From Micromonospora_I sp040659735 (GTDB taxonomy: Bacteria; Actinomycetota; Actinomycetes; Mycobacteriales; Micromonosporaceae), in NCBI RefSeq assembly GCF_040659735.1, contig NZ_JBFANZ010000015.1, forward strand, positions 1 through 64,000: a stretch of 64,000 bases of DNA, given 5' to 3'. Each line of letters opens with the position of its first letter. Positions within the stretch are counted from its first letter, which is position 1. The position numbers were made by a program, and so were the translations under genes. The notes beneath the pieces are model-generated. The model did no database searches and had not been told where the DNA came from. It was given only the letters and a program-made list of their open reading frames with translations. Below, one piece after another: positions 33,232-40,854 of this stretch.

Positions 33232-34364
33232 GCCGCACCCTGTTGGTGACCAACGACTTCCCGCCGCGTCCGGGCGGGATCCAGTCGTTCGTGCACAATC
33301 TCGCGGTACGCCAGCCGGCCGGCTCGATCGTCGTCTACGCCTCGACCTGGCAGGGCGCGGAGAAGTTCGACGCGGACCAGCCCTTCGAGGTGATCCGGGA
33401 GAACACGAAGGTTCTGCTGCCCACGCCGGCGGTCGCCCGCCGGGCCGCGCGGCTGGCGCGCGAGCATGGCTGCGACACGGTGTGGTTCGGCGCGGCCGCT
33501 CCGCTGGGGCTGCTCGCCGACGGGCTGCGCCGGCGGGCCGGCATCACCCGCGCGGTCGCGCAGACCCACGGACACGAAGTGGGGTGGGCGGCGCTGCCGG
33601 GTGCGCGGGCGGCGCTGCGGCGCATCGGGCGCGGCGTCGACGTCGTCACGTACCTCGGCGAATACACCCGCAGCCGGCTGGATCGCGCGCTGCACGGACT
33701 GACCGATCTGCAACGGCTGGCGCCCGGGGTGGATGTCGACGCCTACCACCCGGAGATCGACGGCGCGCAGGTGCGGGCGCGGCACGCCCTCACCGGCCGG
33801 CCCGTGGTGGTCTGCGTCTCGCGTCTCGTGCCGCGTAAGGGGCAGGACGCGCTGATCCGCGCGCTCCCCGTGATCCGGCGCCGGGTGCCCGACGCGGCGC
33901 TGCTCGTCGTCGGTGGCGGGCCCTACCGGGCGACGCTGCAGCGGCTCGCCCGGGACGCGGGGGTGGCCGACCACGTGATCTTCACGGGCTCGGTGCCGTG
34001 GGCCGACCTCCCCGCCCACTACGCGGCCGGCGACGTCTACGCGATGCCCTGCCGCACCCGTAACCGCGGTCTCGATGTCGAGGGGCTCGGCATCGTCTAC
34101 CTGGAGGCGTCGGCGACCGGGCTGCCGGTGGTGGCGGGCGACTCCGGGGGCGCGCCGGACGCGGTGCGGGAGGGGGAGACGGGCTACGTGGTCAATGGCC
34201 GGGACGAGGCCCAACTCGCCGACCGGGTGGCGACCGTGCTGGCCGACCCGGAGCTGGCCCGACGGATGGGGGCCGCCGGGCGGGCCTGGGTGGAGCGCGA
34301 GTGGCGCTGGGAGACCCAGGCCGCCCGGATGACGCACCTGCTCGCCGGCGCGGACACGCCCTAG
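33228..34364 (+). CDS. pimB: GT4 glycosyltransferase, phosphatidylinositol mannosyltransferase PimB type
   Basis: 378 residues, GT-B fold. LLVTNDFPPRPGGIQSFVHN at the start, HGHEVGWAALPG, LAPGVDVDAYHP, VVCVSRLVPRKGQDALI and EGLGIVYLEASATGLPVVAG (EX7E) match PimB'. This enzyme adds the second mannose from GDP-mannose to PIM1 on the cytoplasmic face of the membrane. Position next to the acyl-CoA ligase, SRPBCC and acyltransferase genes fits the mycobacterial order. The stop TAG shares the palindrome CTAG (34361-34364) with the converging GGDEF-EAL gene. Confidence 0.9.
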   Translation: MSRTLLVTNDFPPRPGGIQSFVHNLAVRQPAGSIVVYASTWQGAEKFDADQPFEVIRENTKVLLPTPAVARRAARLAREHGCDTVWFGAAAPLGLLADGLRRRAGITRAVAQTHGHEVGWAALPGARAALRRIGRGVDVVTYLGEYTRSRLDRALHGLTDLQRLAPGVDVDAYHPEIDGAQVRARHALTGRPVVVCVSRLVPRKGQDALIRALPVIRRRVPDAALLVVGGGPYRATLQRLARDAGVADHVIFTGSVPWADLPAHYAAGDVYAMPCRTRNRGLDVEGLGIVYLEASATGLPVVAGDSGGAPDAVREGETGYVVNGRDEAQLADRVATVLADPELARRMGAAGRAWVEREWRWETQAARMTHLLAGADTP

Positions 34365-36199
34365 CCCAGCAGCGCCGCGATCTGCGCCGACGGTCCGGGG
34401 CGGCCGAAGTGCCAGCCCTGCGCCGCCTCGCAGCCGATCGCGCGTAGCCGTTCGGCCTGGCGTGCCGTCTCGACCCCTTCCGCCGTGACGGTCAGCTCCA
34501 GGGTGTGGGCGAGGGAGACCAGAGCGGCCAGGATCCGCTCGTCGGTCCGGCTGGCCGAGTCGGACGCGGTCCGCAGCCCGGACACGAACGACCCGGCGAC
34601 CTTCAACTCGCCGACCGGCAGCGAGCGCAGGTAGGAGAGGTTGGAGTAGCCGGTGCCGAAATCGTCGATCGCGATGCGGATGCCGAGGTCGGCGAGGCGG
34701 CGCAGCGCGTACACGGGTTGGTCCGCGGCGCTCATCAGCGCGCTTTCGGTGATCTCCAGCTGAAGCCGGTGCGGGGGAAGCCCGGTCTGTTCGAGCAGCG
34801 CGGTCACCTCGTCGACCAGGCCGGGGTCATGGACCTGGCGGACCGCGAGGTTGACGCTGACGAAGGGGGCGTCCGGGTTGAGATGGAGCCACTCCCGCGC
34901 CTGGCGGCACGCCTCGGCGAGCACCCAGGAGCCGAGCCGGACGATCAGGCCGGTCTCCTCGGCCAGGCCGATGAATTGGTCGGGGCCGAGCACGCCGAGG
35001 CCGGGATGGCGCCACCGGACCAGCGCCTCGACGCCGAGCAGGGCGCCGGTCTGCAGCGAGACCAGCGGCTGGTAGTCCACATAGAACTCGCGGCGGTCGA
35101 GCGCGCCGGGCATGGCGGCGGAGAGCGCGTAACGGGTGAGCTCGCGTTCGTTGTGCTCCGGGTCGAACAGCGCCCACCGCCCCTTGCCGGACGACTTCGC
35201 CCAGTGCAGCGTGATGTCGGCGGCCCGCATCAGCTCGCTGGGGGTCGTGCCGATGACGGCGCGTTCGACGATGCCGATGCTGGCCGAGACGGTGAGCTCG
35301 TGCCCGTCGACCACGGCCATGGTGCCGATCGCCGCCAGCGCGGCGTCGGCGACCTTGAGCGCGTCGTCGGTGCAGCTGGTCTCCTCGATCAGAATCACGA
35401 ACTCGTCGCCGCCCAGCCGGGCGACCAGGTGATCGCCCACGCTGCGCCGCAACCGGTCGGCGACCGATATGAGCAGCAGGTCGCCGACCTGATGCCCCAG
35501 CGTGTCGTTGATCATTTTGAATCCGTCGAGGTCGACGAAGCAGAGACCGAGCCGCCGGGGCTCGGAGCCGGGCCGGTCGAGCGCCGCGCTGAGCCGTTCG
35601 GTGAAGAGCGTGCGGTTGGGTAGATCGGTCAGCGGATCATGGGTGGCCTGATGCCGGAAGCGCGCCTCGCTCTCCCGCAACGCCAGCTCGGCCTGCTCGC
35701 GCGCGACCATCGCGGCCCGCCGGATGGTCTCCTGCTCGTCGAGGGTGCGGTCGCGCAGGGCGCGGGCGTAGCCGGCGGCGACCGCGCCGAGCAGCCGGGC
35801 CATCCGGTCCGGCAGGTCGGTGCCGGACAGGTCGAGGTCGCGGAGCAGTCGCAGGTCGATCATCTCGAGCGTGCGGCCGAGCCCCTCGGCCGAGGCGATA
35901 TGGGCCGCGACCAGGTCGGCGCCGACCTGCTGTCCGGCCCGGAGGCTGAACGGCTCGGTCTGCAACGCCCCGGCGAGGCGCGTGGTCAGCGCGCCGAGAA
36001 ACGCCTCCAACTGGGCCGGCGTCATCGGCAGGTAGCTGGTGCCGCTCACCGCCTTGGCCCAGGCCCGGGCGAAGGCCGCCACGCCGGGTCGCTCACCGCG
36101 GCTCGTACGGGATTGCCCGATCGTCGCGGTGGATCCGATCGTCGCCAGCGGCGCTGGGGAGCCGTCGCCCTCGTCAGCCACCGAGCCGTCCCACTCCAC
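34361..36199 (-). CDS. GGDEF-EAL protein (c-di-GMP turnover)
   Basis: 612 residues. An N-terminal helical region of about 160 residues is followed by GGDEF (HDPLTDLPNRTLF, CFVDLDGFKMINDTLGH, ARLGGDEFVIL) and EAL (GVEALVRWRHP, VSVNLAVRQ, EITESALM, IAIDDFGTGYSN, TAEGVET, AAQGWHF). Both catalytic signatures are intact, so cyclase and phosphodiesterase are possible. The inhibitory RxxD site before GGDEF reads SVGD, so product inhibition is probably absent. The start is GTG 36199, or GTG 36181; it overlaps the upstream methyltransferase stop. The N-terminus lacks membrane segments. Confidence 0.9.
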   Translation of the reverse strand: MEWDGSVADEGDGSPAPLATIGSTATIGQSRTSRGERPGVAAFARAWAKAVSGTSYLPMTPAQLEAFLGALTTRLAGALQTEPFSLRAGQQVGADLVAAHIASAEGLGRTLEMIDLRLLRDLDLSGTDLPDRMARLLGAVAAGYARALRDRTLDEQETIRRAAMVAREQAELALRESEARFRHQATHDPLTDLPNRTLFTERLSAALDRPGSEPRRLGLCFVDLDGFKMINDTLGHQVGDLLLISVADRLRRSVGDHLVARLGGDEFVILIEETSCTDDALKVADAALAAIGTMAVVDGHELTVSASIGIVERAVIGTTPSELMRAADITLHWAKSSGKGRWALFDPEHNERELTRYALSAAMPGALDRREFYVDYQPLVSLQTGALLGVEALVRWRHPGLGVLGPDQFIGLAEETGLIVRLGSWVLAEACRQAREWLHLNPDAPFVSVNLAVRQVHDPGLVDEVTALLEQTGLPPHRLQLEITESALMSAADQPVYALRRLADLGIRIAIDDFGTGYSNLSYLRSLPVGELKVAGSFVSGLRTASDSASRTDERILAALVSLAHTLELTVTAEGVETARQAERLRAIGCEAAQGWHFGRPGPSAQIAALLG

Positions 36200-36983
36200 C
36201 GATGAAGACCGCCCGCTCGGCGTCCTCGGCGCTCTCCGGGGAGTCTGGGCGCCACTGCGGCACCCAGACCAGGCCCGGTTCGATCAGCTCGAAGCCGTCG
36301 AAGAGCCGGGTGAGCTCGGCGCGGCTGCGGACGTTGAGCGGGTTGTCGGTCCGCTGGTAGACGTGCTCGGCCTCCTGGCGCTCGTCGGCGCGGCGCCCGT
36401 CGTCGCTGGCCTGGGAGAGGACGAGGTAGCTGCCCGGCGCGAGCGCGTCCCGGAGGGTCGCGATGATCCCGGACGGGTCGTCGGAGTCCGGGACGAAATG
36501 CAGCACCGCCACGATCATCACCGCGATCGGCTTGTCGAAGTCGAGCAGCTTGCGCACGTCCGGACGGTCGAGGATCCGCGCCGGGTTGCGGAGATCCTCC
36601 TGCAGCACAGTGGCCCGTTCGTTGCCGGCGAGGATCTGCCGGCTGTGCGCGACGGCGACCGGGTCGACGTCGATGTAGACGACCCGGGCGTCCGGGGCGG
36701 CCTGCTGGGCGATCTCGTGGACATTGCCGACGGTGGGGATGCCGGAGCCGATGTCCAGGAACTGCCGTACGCCGGAATCGATCAGGAATTGCACGGCGCG
36801 GCGCAGGAACGCGCGGTTGGCCTGGGCCATGAGCGGCGCCTCCGGCACCGCGGCGATCATCGCCTGCGCCGCCGCCCGGTCGACGGCGAAGTTGTGCGAC
36901 CCGCCCAGGTAGTAGTCGTACATCCGGGCCACGCTGGGCCGCTCGATGTCGATGCTCTCCGGTGCCCAGTCGGGCCGTGGCAT
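36174..36983 (-). CDS. DUF574-type SAM-dependent methyltransferase
   Basis: 269 residues, S-adenosyl methyltransferase family common in actinomycetes. The opening SVARMYDYYLGGSHNFAVDR is diagnostic. The SAM site is FLDIGSGIPTVGNVHEIAQ and VVYIDVDPVAVAHS, with MIVAVLHFVPDSDDP following. Substrate unknown. ATG 36983 has AAAGGAG six nt upstream. It overlaps the GGDEF-EAL gene by about 26 bp, indicating coupling, though no functional link is known. Confidence 0.9.
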   Translation of the reverse strand: MPRPDWAPESIDIERPSVARMYDYYLGGSHNFAVDRAAAQAMIAAVPEAPLMAQANRAFLRRAVQFLIDSGVRQFLDIGSGIPTVGNVHEIAQQAAPDARVVYIDVDPVAVAHSRQILAGNERATVLQEDLRNPARILDRPDVRKLLDFDKPIAVMIVAVLHFVPDSDDPSGIIATLRDALAPGSYLVLSQASDDGRRADERQEAEHVYQRTDNPLNVRSRAELTRLFDGFELIEPGLVWVPQWRPDSPESAEDAERAVFIGGVGRLGG

Positions 36984-37203
36984 AGCTTGCTCCTTTTTGT
37001 TGAGATTGCTATGTTTCATCGCTCGGCTCACGCTCGTAGGTATTGTGCCCGGCCCGTGCCCGGGTATCCAGACCGCGCGATATGCGGTACCTATGCCCCG
37101 CAGAGCCAACCGGGGAGTTTGCCGAACGGGCGTCCGCCGTCGCCGTCCCGTGGATGGGAGCGCGCGATGGTCAATGGGCCGTCGGCGTGGCACCGTGTAT
37201 ATC

Positions 37204-37701
37204 GTGCAAACCTCCGATTTGACCGGGCTGCTCGTCGCAGTGCTGGTCCTGGCCGGCGCGACCGCGTACGGCCTGTGGCGCCGTGGCCGTGCCGGCCGTC
37301 TGCGCCCGGTCGCCGCCGCCGCGGATCGCGACCCGGCGGTGAGCTCCGACACTCTCGCCCACGACACCGGGCAGCACGTGGACCCCGTCCTGCTCGCGGG
37401 GCTCGGGGTCGAGCCGGGCGCGCCGGTGACCCTGCTGCAGTTCTCCTCGGCGTTCTGCGCGCCGTGCCGCGCCACGCGTCGCGTGCTCACCGAGGTGAGC
37501 GGGGTGCTCGACGGCGTACGGCATGTCGAGATCGACGCGGAGAGCCACCTCGACGCGGTCCGCGCCCTGGACGTGTGGAAGACGCCGACCGTGCTGGTGA
37601 TCGACCATCGGGGTCGGGTCGTCCAGCGGGCGACCGGCGTACCGGCGAAGGCGCAGGTGATCGCCGCTGTGGCGCCCCTGTTAACGGGGGTCCGACCATG
37701 A
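37204..37701 (+). CDS. Thioredoxin-like protein with N-terminal membrane anchor
   Basis: About 165 residues. One membrane segment (LTGLLVAVLVLAGATAYGLW) is followed by a thioredoxin fold with the redox motif FSSAFCAPCRATRRVL (Cys-Ala-Pro-Cys) and TPTVLVIDHRGRVV. It probably reduces or oxidises extracytoplasmic thiols. The start is uncertain: GTG 37204 (7 nt after CACCGT), GTG 37195 or ATG 37174 are all in frame. It is followed by a DUF4395 gene, a pairing seen in other actinomycetes and suggesting a membrane redox pair. Confidence 0.82.
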   Translation: MQTSDLTGLLVAVLVLAGATAYGLWRRGRAGRLRPVAAAADRDPAVSSDTLAHDTGQHVDPVLLAGLGVEPGAPVTLLQFSSAFCAPCRATRRVLTEVSGVLDGVRHVEIDAESHLDAVRALDVWKTPTVLVIDHRGRVVQRATGVPAKAQVIAAVAPLLTGVRP

Positions 37702-37763
37702 CCCGGCAGCATGATGTGCCCGCGACCCAACTGGATCCGCGCCGGTGCGACCCGACCGGCTGA
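37698..37763 (+). CDS. Possible 21-residue ORF after the thioredoxin gene
   Basis: ATG 37698 overlaps the thioredoxin stop (ATGA) with GGGGGT upstream, and the frame closes after 21 codons (MTRQHDVPATQLDPRRCDPT). No family resemblance; it may be only a chance ORF. Confidence 0.2.
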   Translation: MTRQHDVPATQLDPRRCDPTG

Positions 37764-37799
37764 CATCCTCGGCCCGGTTCTGCTGATCCGGCGGCGCGC

Positions 37800-37817
37800 G
37801 GTCGACCACTGTCGACC
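37800..37817. promoter_or_regulatory. Inverted repeat GGTCGAC-CACT-GTCGACC
   Basis: A 7-bp inverted repeat 80 bp before the DUF4395 start. Possible operator or small hairpin; no regulator is evident. Confidence 0.3.
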
Positions 37818-37898
37818 GTCGCCCAGCCGCTGACACCGACCGCGCCCCACCCGCACAGCCCTCGGCGGCGCGACCGCCCGTACCCCACAGAGGTTGTC

Positions 37899-38369
37899 AT
37901 GCTGCTCGACCCGCGTGGCCCGCGTTTCGCCGCGGCGCTCACATCCGTCGTATTCTTCGCGGTCCTGGTCACCGGCTCCGGCTGGCTCGCGCTCGCCCAG
38001 GCGGTCGTCTTCGCCATCGGTGCGGTGGACCCGCGATGGGGACCGTACGCGCTGCTCTTCCGGGCGCTCGTGGCGCCGCGCCTGGGGCGCCCGACCGAGC
38101 TGGAACCGGCGGCGCCGGTGCGCTTCGCCCAACTGCTGGGGCTGTTCTTCGCGCTCGCCGCGGCGGCGGCCTACCTGTCCGGCGTCGAGGTGGCCGGGAT
38201 GGTGCTGGCCGCCGGGGGACTGGTCGCGGCCTTCCTCAACTCGGCCTTCGGCCTCTGCCTCGGATGCGAGGGCTATCTGGCGGTGCGGCGGCTGACCGGT
38301 CGTCCGATGGCCGCGCGCGTGCCGGCCACCGGCAAGGGCATCCCCGGCAGCGCCGGGGGCGAGGCGTGA
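37899..38369 (+). CDS. DUF4395 membrane protein
   Basis: 156 residues with four membrane segments and the diagnostic cysteine motif FGLCLGCEGYLAVRRL near the end of the membrane core. The N-terminal DPRGPRFAAALTSVV is also conserved in DUF4395. The CxxC-type motif in a membrane protein next to a membrane-anchored thioredoxin suggests electron transfer between the two across the membrane; this is inference. ATG 37899 has GAGG five nt upstream. Confidence 0.85.
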   Translation: MLLDPRGPRFAAALTSVVFFAVLVTGSGWLALAQAVVFAIGAVDPRWGPYALLFRALVAPRLGRPTELEPAAPVRFAQLLGLFFALAAAAAYLSGVEVAGMVLAAGGLVAAFLNSAFGLCLGCEGYLAVRRLTGRPMAARVPATGKGIPGSAGGEA

Positions 38370-38409
38370 GCAGTCGGGCCGGTCGGTGAACCGGCCGTGA
38401 TCACGGAGT

Positions 38410-38446
38410 GGGGGAGCCGGCGGGCGTGACTGCCGCCGGCTCCCCC
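38410..38446. terminator. Bidirectional terminator
   Basis: Perfect 14-bp stem GGGGGAGCCGGCGG (38410-38423) and CCGCCGGCTCCCCC (38433-38446), between the converging DUF4395 and response regulator genes. Confidence 0.85.
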
Positions 38447-38466
38447 TCCGTCAGTGCGGGAGCGGA

Positions 38467-39135
38467 TCAGAACTTCGGCGCGTCGGGCGCCTCGAGCAGC
38501 CCCAGTCGCAGCGCGGTCATCAGGGCCTGCGCCCGGTTGGCCGCGCCGAGCTTCTCGTAGAGCTTCGAGATGTGCGTCTTCGCCGTCGACTCGCTGACGA
38601 AGAGCTGCTTGGCGATGCCGGCCACACTCATGCCGTCGGCGAGCAGGCGAAGCACCTGACCCTCGCGTGGGGAGAGCTGGGGGCCGGAGGGGGCCAGGCG
38701 GCGCTTCATCGCCTCGGCGAGGTCGGCGGCGGTGAAGGCGCTCGGCGACGAGGCGGCGTGCCGCGCCGCGGCGACGACCTCGTCGGCCGGGGCCGTCTTG
38801 GGCACGAAGGCGCTCGCGCCGGCTTCGAGGGCGCCGAAGAGCTGATCGTCGCCGGCGTACATCGTCAGGACGACGATGCCCATGGTGGCGCTGGACTTGC
38901 GCAGCGCGCGGGTGGCCTCGAGGCCGCTGCCGTCGGGGAGGCGCAGGTCCATGATCACAACGTCGGGCTGGAGGGCGCCGGCTTGACGGACGCCTTCCGC
39001 CGCGGTCGCGGCCTCGCCGACGACCTCGAACTGCCGGTCCCGCTCGAACGCGTGCCGCAGGCCCTTGCGGATCAAGTCGTGATCGTCGACAAGTAGGACC
39101 TTGGTACGGGTCGTGGGCGTGGGGCTGGTGGTCAT
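38467..39135 (-). CDS. NarL/FixJ-family response regulator
   Basis: 222 residues. The receiver has VLLVDDHDLIRKGLRHAF, phospho-acceptor Asp in DVVIMDLRLPDGSG, the Thr in VVLTMYAGDDQ and Lys in FVPKTAPADE. The C-terminal LuxR helix-turn-helix is LSPREGQVLRLLADG and VSESTAKTHISKLYEKLG. It is the partner of the histidine kinase encoded 7 bp upstream on the same strand. Target genes are unknown. Confidence 0.95.
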   Translation of the reverse strand: MTTSPTPTTRTKVLLVDDHDLIRKGLRHAFERDRQFEVVGEAATAAEGVRQAGALQPDVVIMDLRLPDGSGLEATRALRKSSATMGIVVLTMYAGDDQLFGALEAGASAFVPKTAPADEVVAAARHAASSPSAFTAADLAEAMKRRLAPSGPQLSPREGQVLRLLADGMSVAGIAKQLFVSESTAKTHISKLYEKLGAANRAQALMTALRLGLLEAPDAPKF

Positions 39136-39142
39136 GCTCCGG

Positions 39143-40840
39143 TTACTCCCCTTCTGGTGCTGTCACGCTATCGCGCACGCTATCGCGCCGAGGCGAGGTT
39201 CCCAGCACCACGGCCACGGTTGTCCCGCTGGGCTGTCGTGGACTGATCTCCAGCCGGCCCCGGATACGTTCCGCTCTCTCCGCCATGATCGCAAGACCGT
39301 ACCTCCCGTCGGGGCGCTGGTCAGCGATGCCCTGACCGTCATCCGACACTTCAATTTGGGCATACGGCGGGTCCACCGCGCACGTTACCCAGAGATTCGC
39401 CGCCCCGGCGTGCTTACGGGCGTTGGTGATGGCCTCCTGCGCGATGCGCAGCAACTCGGCCTCCGTGGCGGCGGGAAGCCGGGCGGTCGACTCGTCCAGC
39501 GACAGGTGCACGCGCAGCCCCGCCGACGCGCCGACGGTGCGCGCGTACTCGGCGATCGCGGCCGCGAGCCCGCCGTGCCGGTCCACCTCGCTGCGCAGCT
39601 CGAAGAGACTCAGCCGCAGTTCGGTGATGACCCGGGTGACCTCGCCGCGCAGGGTCCGCAGCTCCTCCGCGGCCTCCTTGGCGTCCTCGGGAAGGGTGGC
39701 GAGGGTGTTGTCGATGCCGTACCCGACCATGACGAGTTCCTGCGCCACCCCGTCGTGAATCTCTCTCGCGAGCCGCTGCCGTTCCTCGTTGGTCGCGAGC
39801 GACCGTACGTCGTCGAAGAGGAGCGCGGCCTCCAGCCGCAGGGCGGCGGGTCGGGTGAGCGCGGTGACCAGCGTCACCACGGACGCGGGGTAGGCGTTGG
39901 CCGCATCGGCTTCGAGGGTGACCAGACCGATCGTGCGCACCCCGGCGACGAGCGGCACGACGAGCGCGGACACGTCGCCGCCGCGGTGCGAGCGGGCCTG
40001 TGAGCGGGACGCGGTCTGCGGCTGCTGGCTGGCCCACGCGTCGGCGATCGCCGAGTCGGCGTCGAGGGTGGTCTCCCAGTCGACCCGCTCCACGCCCGCC
40101 TGGGCCAGGACGACGAGGCGTCCGCCGCCACTGGCCGACAGCACCGCCATCCGGTCGGCCCGGGCCACGGTGCGCAGCTCCTCGATCAGGTGCTCCGAGA
40201 TGCCACCCGGATCCAACGTGGCGCCCGGCAGTTGGCGGGCGACGCTGCGCAGCTGGGTCAGGAGCCGGGTCGCCTCGGCGTACGGCTGCGGCTTGCTCTC
40301 GCCGCGCGCCTGCATGATGCGCTGCAGCGTCCCGGCGGCCACCGTGCCGAGCGAGGCCAGGACCAGCCACTGGGCGCAGACGGCCAGGTAGCCGAGTTGG
40401 GTGATCTGGGGATCACCGCCGCTCTGCGTGATGACCCCGCTGGCCACCAGCGTGATCGCCGCCACGCCGAGCAGGGCCGCGCCCTCGCGGGTGCGGCGCT
40501 GCAGCGCGGCGACGGTCAGCGGCACCGACAGGTAGGGCAGCATCGCGGACGCGCCGAGGCCGGGGCCGAGCGACCCGCCGACGGCCGCCGCCGCGGCCAC
40601 CTGGCTGGCGGCCAGCGCGACGATGACCACCTCGGCGAAGCGGCCGAGCGGGCCGAGCACCCGGTGCCGTGGCGCGACCACCGCGGGCACACCGGCGACC
40701 GCGAGCAGCCCGATCCAGCGCAGTTCGGTGACGTCGCGGGTGGTGATCAGCGTCAGGACCGCGACCAGCGCGAGCATGACGACCCGCGCCGCCGCGGCGA
40801 GCGGGTGCGGGCGGGCGGGAGCGGCTGGCGATACGGACAC
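39143..40840 (-). CDS. Sensor histidine kinase of the NarX/DesK (HisKA_3) class
   Basis: 565 residues. Six or so N-terminal membrane helices (about 10-190) are followed by a GAF-like domain (about 235-370), a HisKA_3 dimerisation helix with the phospho-His in LAREIHDGVAQELVMVGYGI, and an ATPase domain (LRIAQEAITNARKHAGAA, VSDDGQGIADQ, GRYGLAIMAERAERI). GTG 40840 follows TACGAT by 7 nt without a Shine-Dalgarno. It lies upstream of its response regulator. The signal, perhaps lipid or redox, is not identifiable. Confidence 0.92.
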   Translation of the reverse strand: MSVSPAAPARPHPLAAAARVVMLALVAVLTLITTRDVTELRWIGLLAVAGVPAVVAPRHRVLGPLGRFAEVVIVALAASQVAAAAAVGGSLGPGLGASAMLPYLSVPLTVAALQRRTREGAALLGVAAITLVASGVITQSGGDPQITQLGYLAVCAQWLVLASLGTVAAGTLQRIMQARGESKPQPYAEATRLLTQLRSVARQLPGATLDPGGISEHLIEELRTVARADRMAVLSASGGGRLVVLAQAGVERVDWETTLDADSAIADAWASQQPQTASRSQARSHRGGDVSALVVPLVAGVRTIGLVTLEADAANAYPASVVTLVTALTRPAALRLEAALLFDDVRSLATNEERQRLAREIHDGVAQELVMVGYGIDNTLATLPEDAKEAAEELRTLRGEVTRVITELRLSLFELRSEVDRHGGLAAAIAEYARTVGASAGLRVHLSLDESTARLPAATEAELLRIAQEAITNARKHAGAANLWVTCAVDPPYAQIEVSDDGQGIADQRPDGRYGLAIMAERAERIRGRLEISPRQPSGTTVAVVLGTSPRRDSVRDSVTAPEGE

Positions 40841-40847
40841 GTGACGG

Positions 40848-40853
40848 ATCGTA
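40848..40853 (-). promoter_or_regulatory. -10 TACGAT for the leaderless kinase start
   Basis: TACGAT on the minus strand, 7 nt from GTG 40840. Confidence 0.55.
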
Positions 40854-40854
40854 G

